Below are positions 1 through 4,868 of a DNA stretch of 8,693 bases, one piece after another. A program made the position numbers and the translations under genes. Numbering within the stretch: position 1 is the first letter of the stretch; each line of letters opens with the position of its first letter. Origin of the DNA: Myxococcales bacterium (GTDB lineage Bacteria > Myxococcota > Polyangia > Polyangiales > Polyangiaceae); the NCBI GenBank assembly GCA_020430865.1, contig JAGQIY010001122.1, forward strand, positions 1 to 8,693, in the 5' to 3' direction. The notes beneath the pieces are model-generated. The model had not been told where the DNA came from and did not search any database. It was given only the letters and a program-made list of their open reading frames with translations.

Positions 1-798
1 CAGCCAGTTGCACTCGATCACCAGATCCGTGGTCTGCCCGCTCTCGTCGCCAGTCTGCACGCAGGCGTTGCTCGCGCCTTCGATGCGGTTGTGCCGAATG
101 TGGACGTTGAGGCCGTGGGTCGACTGCACACCGTCGTTGTGCTGATCGGGGTAGTTGCCGAGGTCGTGGATCCAGCAGTCCTCAATCAGCACGTTCTCGT
201 CGGCCTTGAAGCCGTCGGCGGCGCCGTGCACGTTCACGCGCCGCGCGGTGTAGTTCGAGAACGAGAGCCCCGCGGTGACGTCGGCGCTGGTACCGATGAT
301 CTCCGTGTCCTCGACCAGCAGGCCGACGTTGTCGTTGTCGAAATAGCGAATGGGGTAGTAGTCGCCGCTGGTGATCCGGCAGCGGCGGATCGTGACATTA
401 TCCGCAAGGATTTGTACTTCGCCCTGGATGTCCAGATCCTCGATCACCGCGCCGTCCGTGGTCACCTGGATCGAGCCGCTGGGCTTGAGGACGGTGCCCT
501 TGGGAACGCCCGTGTTGTCGGGCCCCGGACGGTTGCTCCAGCACCCGTCGCCGCCCGCGCCACCCGTCGCAGAACCTCCAGCGCTGGAGCCGCCGACCCC
601 GGAGCCACCTGTAGCGCTACCACCGCTCGCACCCGCGCCGCCTGCACCCGTCGCACCCGACCCGCCTGCGCCCACACCACCAGCACCGCCGCTCCCCGAC
701 GTGCCAGCGCTGCCAGCGTCCGGACCCGAGTCACTCGAACTGCATGCCACCAGCGGCAGCGCCAGCAGCAGCCCCGCGAAGGTTCTTCCGTGTCCCAT
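1..798 (-). CDS. Lipoprotein with right-handed parallel beta-helix domain (3' end outside window)
   Basis: The frame is open from an ATG at 798 to the left edge (266 codons visible, no stop). A GGAGGT ribosome binding site at 803-808 lies about 4 bases before the ATG and fixes the start. Residues 1-18 are a short signal peptide ending in the lipobox L16-V-A-C19, so the protein should be lipid-anchored at C19. Residues 20-84 are a Gly/Ser/Ala/Thr linker, which likely acts as a flexible stalk. From about residue 105 the sequence becomes short alternating strands of the type IEDLDIQG, VTIRRCRI, LLVEDTEI, VLIEDCWI and VHIRHNRIEG, the ladder expected of a right-handed parallel beta-helix (pectate-lyase-like fold). 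HNDGVQ at 220-225 resembles the HxDxxQ stretch common in such proteins. Many beta-helix proteins bind or cut polysaccharides, but no catalytic set can be assigned here because the C-terminal part is missing. It follows the TPR/PEGA gene by 65 bases on the same strand and may share its mRNA. Confidence 0.85.
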   Translation of the reverse strand, partial: MGHGRTFAGLLLALPLVACSSSDSGPDAGSAGTSGSGGAGGVGAGGSGATGAGGAGASGGSATGGSGVGGSSAGGSATGGAGGDGCWSNRPGPDNTGVPKGTVLKPSGSIQVTTDGAVIEDLDIQGEVQILADNVTIRRCRITSGDYYPIRYFDNDNVGLLVEDTEIIGTSADVTAGLSFSNYTARRVNVHGAADGFKADENVLIEDCWIHDLGNYPDQHNDGVQSTHGLNVHIRHNRIEGASNACVQTGDESGQTTDLVIECNWL

Positions 799-834
799 GC
801 GTACCTCCGAGCACGCAGCGTACCACAGGTGCAG

Positions 835-854
835 CCAACCGCCTGCTCGGTTGG
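835..854 (-). other. Small inverted repeat between two co-directional genes
   Basis: CCAACC (835-840) and GGTTGG (849-854) form a perfect 6-bp inverted repeat with an 8-base loop, just after the stop of the TPR/PEGA gene and before the beta-helix lipoprotein gene. No T-run follows, so it is not a typical intrinsic terminator. It could weaken read-through or shield the upstream mRNA end, or be chance. Confidence 0.3.
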
Positions 855-863
855 GGGTGAGGG

Positions 864-1895
864 TCAGAAGCGCCCGAAAACGCCCGCGCTGCCGAGCCCC
901 AGCCACGGCTGGATCCCTGGGGAACTGACAGAGCGCTCCGCACCTTCGGGCGTATCGTCGCCGCTCGAGAGCAGCCAGAGCACGACGCCCGTGGCGACGC
1001 CAACGCCGCCGACGATGAAGCCCGCAGTGGAGATCAGCTGTTCGCTCTCGGCCTGGTCGTCCAGGTCACGCACCTTCGCCGCCTCGGGATTCGTATCACG
1101 GCAAGGCGAGCCGCAGCGCTCGAAGGCAGCGTCGGAGTCATCACGAGTGCCGCCCACCTTGACGGCGTAGAGCACGCCGACCCCCGTGGCGACCAGGCCG
1201 ACCCCCAGGCTCACGTAGGCGCCCAGACGCAGCCCGTTCTTGCTCGTACCGACATCTCCACCGTCGAGGCTCCCCGCAGTGGCGAGTTCGCTGGATGAGT
1301 CCGGCGCCCCGAGGCTGAGCTCCACGCGCTCTCGAGCGCCCTCTTGGAGGGTGATCTCCCGCTTCACGGGCACGTCGCCATCAATCGCCGCGCTCACCAC
1401 GTAGCTTCCGGGATCGAGCTGCCGGGCGACGCCGACCTCGGCGCTGGGCACGACGTCTCCATCCAGCTTCACCTCGGGCTCGCTCCCCGCAGGCGCCGAC
1501 ACACTGATCAGCAGCGTCGGCAGGCGCTCGTCCAGCTCCTTGACCAGGCGCACCGCCTCGGCGCGAGCATTGACGAAGGCGCGAGGTTCGTTGGTCGCCT
1601 CCGGGAGGTCCAGCACCTCCTGAGCGACGTCTCGCGCCTCCAGCAGCTTCCCGGTCCTGGCCAGGGTGCGCGCGACAGCGACCCGCGTCGAGGGCACGCC
1701 CATGATGCGATCCGCCTCGCGATAGCTCTCGAGTGCCTCGGGGAAACGCTGTGCGGCCGCGGCCCTGTCACCTTGCACCATCAGGCTCGCAGCCTTGCGC
1801 TTGTCGGCTTCGCTGGGCGCCGCCAGGGCGGACGAGCTCAGGCAGAGCAGCAACAGGGCGGGCGCGAGGCGCGTGGCGAGGGGACGGAGCGGCAC
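864..1895 (-). CDS. Secreted TPR / PEGA-like protein with two C-terminal membrane segments, kinase partner
   Basis: This 343-residue protein has no certain named function. The reading frame is open further upstream, but that extension overlaps the kinase gene and is Arg/Pro-rich shadow. The GTG at 1895 is chosen because it gives a clean Sec signal peptide (MPLRPLATRL, a Leu-rich core, then ALA at 23-25 for cleavage), lies 46 bases after the kinase stop, and no ATG or GTG in frame lies between. No good Shine-Dalgarno is seen. Residues about 42-96 form TPR-like helix pairs (GDRAAAAQRFPEALESY, then LARTGKLLEARDVAQEVL). Residues about 126-195 form a PEGA-like beta domain with LDGDVVP and LDPGSYVVSA. 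Hydrophobic Gly-rich segments at 222-247 and 288-310 should cross a membrane, and the loop between has C261 and C265. Proteins of this shape often sit beside Ser/Thr kinases in myxobacteria. A role as envelope sensor, scaffold or partner of the kinase is inferred from position. Confidence 0.82.
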   Translation of the reverse strand: MPLRPLATRLAPALLLLCLSSSALAAPSEADKRKAASLMVQGDRAAAAQRFPEALESYREADRIMGVPSTRVAVARTLARTGKLLEARDVAQEVLDLPEATNEPRAFVNARAEAVRLVKELDERLPTLLISVSAPAGSEPEVKLDGDVVPSAEVGVARQLDPGSYVVSAAIDGDVPVKREITLQEGARERVELSLGAPDSSSELATAGSLDGGDVGTSKNGLRLGAYVSLGVGLVATGVGVLYAVKVGGTRDDSDAAFERCGSPCRDTNPEAAKVRDLDDQAESEQLISTAGFIVGGVGVATGVVLWLLSSGDDTPEGAERSVSSPGIQPWLGLGSAGVFGRF

Positions 1896-1941
1896 GGGTG
1901 AAGCCGAGAGTAGCCGATCGCGGCGCGTTCTGTCCCGGGGC

Positions 1942-3558
1942 TCAGAAGCCGTATTTCGCCTTGCGCTCGGCGTCGCTGAGCCCTGCGGGCCTGTGCGCGG
2001 GCAGAGGACGGGGCCTTGCGGCGGGCTTGGGCGCCGAGTCGCCCTTGTCGGTGGCCTCCCTGGTGGCCCCGGTGTCCGAGGGGCTCGAGGGCGGAGCCGT
2101 CGCCTCGGGGGGCTCGTCATCACCGAGCGGCCTGGCGGAACCAGCGCCCGCGGGGAGCGCGGATGCAGCCCCCGCCTCTGCGCCGGGGTCCCGCGTCGCG
2201 GCGGCCGCTGGAGTTTCCTCAGGGATTTTTATTGGAGCTTGCGTCGCCGCTGGCGTGGCGTCGGCTTCTTCGGAGCGCGTCAGATGGAGGCCCAGGGCGA
2301 GCACCGCCCCACCGACGACCACTCCAGCCAGCGCGAGCGCCAGGTGCAGGGGCTTGAAGGAGCGTCTCACCCCCAACCCTTGCTCGGCCAGCTCGGAGTA
2401 CTGGACGACGACCTCGGGCGGCGCAGGCGTCGGCTCCAGCGCCGCGAGTCCACCTTCGCCCTCCGGCCTGGAGTAGAGCAGCGTGCGCGGTTCGTCGTGA
2501 CCCCCGGGATGCACCTGTGCGAGCTCGATGGGCGCCACCCGCGGCGCGGCGCTCGACCTCGGCAGGTCGGCGTGCTGCGACAGATCGGCGTAGAGCGAGG
2601 AATCGCTCTCCATGTCAGCCACGATCTCGCTGCGCGACTTCAACGCCTCTGCACCCGTCGCCTGGACCCAGCGCGCGACCTCGCGAGCGCTGGCGGGGGC
2701 GAGGGCGTCCTCCAGGGCGTCGGCGAAATCCAGCGCCGAGGCGAAACGCTGGTTGGGGTCCCGCGCGAGGCCGCGCATGACCACGGCGTCCAGCTCGGGC
2801 GGCAAATCCTTACGGATATGACTCGGTGGCTCCACGGGAGCGTGCAAGACCTCGTACATCAGGTTGGCGTCTTCGCCCTTGAACAGCCGCTCACCGGTCA
2901 GCGCCTCCCACAGCACCACCGCGGCGGAGTAGATGTCCGTGCGCCGGTCGACGACGCCGTGCTGGATCTGCTCCGGCGGCATGTAGCCGAGCTTGCCCTT
3001 GAGCTGCCCTTCCCGTGTGGTCTGGATGCGCCCGGCGGCCTTGGCTACCCCGAAGTCGATCAGCTGAGTCACACCGTCGACGCCCACCAGGATATTCTGC
3101 GGGGAAACATCGCGGTGCACGACGCCGAGCGGCTGACCGTCATCGTCGCGCACCTCATGGGCGGCGTGCAGCCCGGCGAGAGCGTCGGTGAGGACCTTCA
3201 CCACGATACGCGGATCGATGGTCTGACCGAGGCGGCGGTTGGCGCGCACCAGCTTGGAGAGCGATTCGCCGGCGACGTAGTCCATCACCAGCAGGAGCTC
3301 GCCCTTCTCGGCGACCACGTCGCTGATGCTCACGACGTTGGGGTGACGGATGCGCGCAGCGAGGTGCGCCTCGTCCATGAACATCGCCACGAACTCGGGA
3401 TCGTTGGCGAAGTGGGAATGCAGACGCTTGATCGCCACGGTGCGCGCAAAACCCACGGGGCCCATCAAGCGACCCACGTGGACCGTCGCCATCCCTCCCG
3501 AGGCGATTTGGTCGTGGAGAGCGTATCGCCCAACCGTCTGCCTCGTAGCCGACGACAT
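1942..3558 (-). CDS. Transmembrane Hanks-type Ser/Thr protein kinase
   Basis: From the ATG at 3558 this gives 538 residues. The kinase domain covers about residues 10-285: Gly-rich loop IASGGMATV (18-26), VAIK with ATP-binding K44, helix-C E63 in FMDEAHLAARIRHPNVV, catalytic loop HRDVSPQN (148-155; D150, N155), DFG (168-170), activation segment with T180/T181 and GKLGYMPPEQ (188-197), then DIYS and R271. All key residues are present and HRD makes it an RD kinase, so it should be active, phosphorylating Ser/Thr in the cytoplasm. A linker of about 115 residues leads to one membrane segment (about 404-426), then a Pro/Ala/Glu-rich outer tail of about 110 residues without PASTA or another recognised sensor domain, ending in AERKAKYGF. 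An alternative ATG at 3576 is disfavoured because it lies inside the best promoter. The frame is open far upstream, but that part is antisense to the neighbouring lipoprotein gene. It is followed by the TPR/PEGA gene after 46 bases. Confidence 0.93.
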   Translation of the reverse strand: MSSATRQTVGRYALHDQIASGGMATVHVGRLMGPVGFARTVAIKRLHSHFANDPEFVAMFMDEAHLAARIRHPNVVSISDVVAEKGELLLVMDYVAGESLSKLVRANRRLGQTIDPRIVVKVLTDALAGLHAAHEVRDDDGQPLGVVHRDVSPQNILVGVDGVTQLIDFGVAKAAGRIQTTREGQLKGKLGYMPPEQIQHGVVDRRTDIYSAAVVLWEALTGERLFKGEDANLMYEVLHAPVEPPSHIRKDLPPELDAVVMRGLARDPNQRFASALDFADALEDALAPASAREVARWVQATGAEALKSRSEIVADMESDSSLYADLSQHADLPRSSAAPRVAPIELAQVHPGGHDEPRTLLYSRPEGEGGLAALEPTPAPPEVVVQYSELAEQGLGVRRSFKPLHLALALAGVVVGGAVLALGLHLTRSEEADATPAATQAPIKIPEETPAAAATRDPGAEAGAASALPAGAGSARPLGDDEPPEATAPPSSPSDTGATREATDKGDSAPKPAARPRPLPAHRPAGLSDAERKAKYGF

Positions 3559-3566
3559 GTAGGGCG

Positions 3567-3595
3567 AGTATCGCATGCTGTCCGACCGAGGCCAA
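3567..3595 (-). promoter_or_regulatory. Candidate promoter of the kinase gene (leaderless)
   Basis: On the minus strand TTGGCC (3595-3590) and GATACT (3572-3567) are separated by exactly 17 bases, and TGC precedes the -10 (extended -10). Transcription would begin near 3560, about two bases before the ATG at 3558, giving an essentially leaderless mRNA. This agrees with the absence of a Shine-Dalgarno sequence at that ATG. Confidence 0.55.
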
Positions 3596-3613
3596 TCGTA
3601 GGCATTTTTGTGC

Positions 3614-3624
3614 GGGGAATCCCC
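3614..3624. promoter_or_regulatory. Perfect 11-bp palindrome in the divergent intergenic region (possible operator)
   Basis: GGGGA-A-TCCCC is a perfect inverted repeat around a central A. It lies between the divergent kinase and lipoprotein genes, about 12 bases upstream of the lipoprotein -10 and about 19 bases upstream of the kinase -35. A dimeric regulator bound here could affect both genes. The regulator is unknown, and a short GC-rich palindrome can arise by chance. Confidence 0.35.
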
Positions 3625-3632
3625 CTCTGCGC

Positions 3633-3641
3633 TGCTACCCT
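3633..3641 (+). promoter_or_regulatory. Candidate extended -10 promoter of the divergent lipoprotein (leaderless)
   Basis: TGCTACCCT is a TGn extended -10 with hexamer TACCCT (3636-3641). Transcription would start at about 3648, one base before the GTG start at 3649, so the message would be leaderless. This fits the lack of a Shine-Dalgarno sequence there. No good -35 is seen at normal spacing: TTGTGC at 3608 is 22 bases away. Confidence 0.42.
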
Positions 3642-3648
3642 GAGCGTC

Positions 3649-4692
3649 GTGAGAAACGCTGGGTTCACAGCCTTCGTCGCGGCGTTCGCGTGCGGCGCGC
3701 TCTTCCTCGGTGCGTGCGGCGAGACGGAGGATCACCCCATCGTCAGCAACGGCGGGAGCGCCGGCTTCGCTGGTGACGGAGGCAGCGCGGGCACCGCAAG
3801 CTCCGGCGGCAGCGCGAGCGGAGGCAGCGCGAGCGGAGGCAGCGCCAACGGAGGCAACACCAACGGAGGCAACGGTGGCTGGCCGAGCGGTGGGACGTCC
3901 AGTGGTGGAGCGGGCACCGGAGGCAGCGCGACCGGGGGCAGCGCGACCGGCGGCGCCGCGGGCAGTGGAGCTGCCGGGGCCGCAGGTTCGGGCGGCAGCG
4001 GCGGCAAGCCGCCGATCATCTGGAAGCTGCATCAGTTCAGCTTCTCCACCAACACCTGGCAGACCTTCCCCCTCGATCAGGTCTGGACGGGCGCCGGCGC
4101 GCCGCCACCTCGAGACATCGCCGCCACGACGAACCTCGACGTGTTCAGCACGCCGATGCTGATCGTCTTCACCACGTCGGGGCAGTACTACCTGCGACGT
4201 GGTTCCGCGTGGAGTCACGCGTCGATCGGCTCCAAGTTCACGCGCAACTCGGCGACGGTGGAGGCGGCCTACTCGGTGCCCTGGAACGACAAGAGCAACA
4301 CCACGCCACCGCAAGAGAACGTCTACGTCTCTTCCTTCCCGAACGTCGGCATCTACACCGTGGACTCGAACCTCAACGTCGTCGCCTCCAGCGTGGAGAC
4401 GATGGTGGACGAAGCCTCGATCCAGGGCCCGCCCCAAGGCAGCGTGCCGGCGAAGTTCTGGACGGTGGTCGCCGACGCCGATGACTACGTGATGAGCGGC
4501 GTTTGGCTCCTGCTCTACGAGATGCTGAGCAACGGCAACCTCTACGAGACGGACAACTCCTTCGCCTGGACCCGCCACTCCCCCGCCTCCAGCTTCAGCA
4601 TCTTCCAGGTCGCCGGTGCGCCGAACCCGAACGCCTTGACCGCCGCCTACTACGAGGTGTCGGGCAACGTCGTGAACTTCGTCGGGCCCTGA
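3649..4692 (+). CDS. Lipoprotein with Gly/Ser/Asn linker and all-beta domain of unknown function
   Basis: I do not recognise the family of the folded part. The GTG at 3649 is chosen because it directly begins a lipoprotein signal: MRNAGF, a hydrophobic core, and the lipobox L20-G-A-C23. The frame is open for hundreds of codons upstream, but that is antisense to the kinase. The product is 347 residues. Residues 34-119 are a linker built from GGSASGGSAS, GGNTNGG and GGSATGG units, encoded partly by 15-bp tandem repeats. Residues 121-347 alternate short hydrophobic strands with polar turns and are rich in Trp, Tyr, Phe, Ser and Thr (for example LIVFTTSGQYYLRRGSAWSH and WLLLYEMLSNGNLYETD), which suggests a propeller-like or other all-beta fold on the cell surface. 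No catalytic motif is visible. The gene diverges from the kinase gene across 90 bases and may be co-regulated with it. The same stalk design recurs in the beta-helix lipoprotein at the left edge. Confidence 0.85.
   Translation: MRNAGFTAFVAAFACGALFLGACGETEDHPIVSNGGSAGFAGDGGSAGTASSGGSASGGSASGGSANGGNTNGGNGGWPSGGTSSGGAGTGGSATGGSATGGAAGSGAAGAAGSGGSGGKPPIIWKLHQFSFSTNTWQTFPLDQVWTGAGAPPPRDIAATTNLDVFSTPMLIVFTTSGQYYLRRGSAWSHASIGSKFTRNSATVEAAYSVPWNDKSNTTPPQENVYVSSFPNVGIYTVDSNLNVVASSVETMVDEASIQGPPQGSVPAKFWTVVADADDYVMSGVWLLLYEMLSNGNLYETDNSFAWTRHSPASSFSIFQVAGAPNPNALTAAYYEVSGNVVNFVGP
3808..3867 (+). repeat. Four tandem 15-bp units in the lipoprotein linker
   Basis: Units begin at 3808, 3823, 3838 and 3853. 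The first two are identical (GGCAGCGCGAGCGGA). The third and fourth drift to GGCAGCGCCAACGGA and GGCAACACCAACGGA. Each encodes a pentapeptide such as GSASG or GNTNG in frame. The stepwise decay suggests growth by slippage followed by point change. Confidence 0.85.
3922..3951 (+). repeat. Two tandem 15-bp units, second block in the same linker
   Basis: Two copies (3922-3936 and 3937-3951) of GGCAGCGCGACCGGn differ only in the last base and encode GSATG twice. They share their first nine bases with the upstream block, so both blocks probably share an origin. Confidence 0.8.
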
Positions 4693-4695
4693 GGC

Positions 4696-4770
4696 TCAGC
4701 CGCCGAGCTTCTCGAGCACCTGGCCCCAGCGCTTGCTCTCCGCTGCGTTCGGCTCGAGGCGGTCCCGCGC
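4696..4770 (-). pseudogene. Possible orphaned C-terminal end of a lost minus-strand gene
   Basis: On the minus strand the last 24 codons before a TGA at 4698-4696 read ARDRLEPNAAESKRW followed by GQVLEKLGG. The codons are almost all G- or C-ending and would make a charged amphipathic helix, as a real protein C-terminus would. Further upstream (4771-4866) the frame has lower-quality codons, no ATG, and is closed by a TGA at 4869-4867 inside the next gene. The natural reading is a remnant of a gene cut by deletion or rearrangement. A family cannot be assigned from so few residues, and chance in GC-rich DNA remains possible. Confidence 0.3.
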
Positions 4771-4828
4771 GCATCCAGTGCGTCGATTTCCGTGAACCGA
4801 AGTGCGCCGGTCGTCACTTGCCCAACGA

Positions 4829-4845
4829 GGGACGGCTTTGGTCCC
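4829..4845 (+). other. Small hairpin in the leader of the serine hydrolase gene
   Basis: GGGAC (4829-4833) and GTCCC (4841-4845) pair around a 7-base loop, 11 bases upstream of the GGAGG ribosome binding site (4857-4861). It may lie in the 5' untranslated mRNA. A clear promoter for this gene was not found in the 176-base gap. Role unknown. Confidence 0.25.
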
Positions 4846-4868
4846 CGGCAAACTTGGGAGGAAAGTTC

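Noticed and set aside
91..1170. Long plus-strand open frame (359 codons)
   Set aside because: It runs antisense across two genes that have a signal peptide, lipobox and recognisable domains. Its own translation is Arg/Ala/Thr-rich low-complexity sequence without domains.
1896..2123. Longer start for the TPR/PEGA gene (extra 76 residues)
   Set aside because: It would overlap the kinase gene by about 180 bases, is Arg/Pro-rich, and would bury the signal peptide inside the protein.
1795..3648. Upstream extension of the plus-strand lipoprotein frame
   Set aside because: It is antisense to the kinase and TPR/PEGA genes. The signal peptide starts exactly at the GTG at 3649.
3808..3951. Short tandem repeats as a possible CRISPR or mobile-element end
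   Set aside because: Units are 15 bp, directly adjacent without spacers, and in frame within a linker, so they are coding repeats.
3732..4019. Pro/Ala/Leu-rich minus-strand frame opposite the linker
   Set aside because: Codons antisense to Gly/Ser/Ala linkers always read as Pro/Ala/Leu repeats. It has no start signal and no domain.
3559..4578. Upstream extension of the kinase frame (340 codons)
   Set aside because: It is antisense to the divergent lipoprotein gene and yields Arg/Gly/Ala-rich shadow sequence. The kinase domain begins right after the ATG at 3558.
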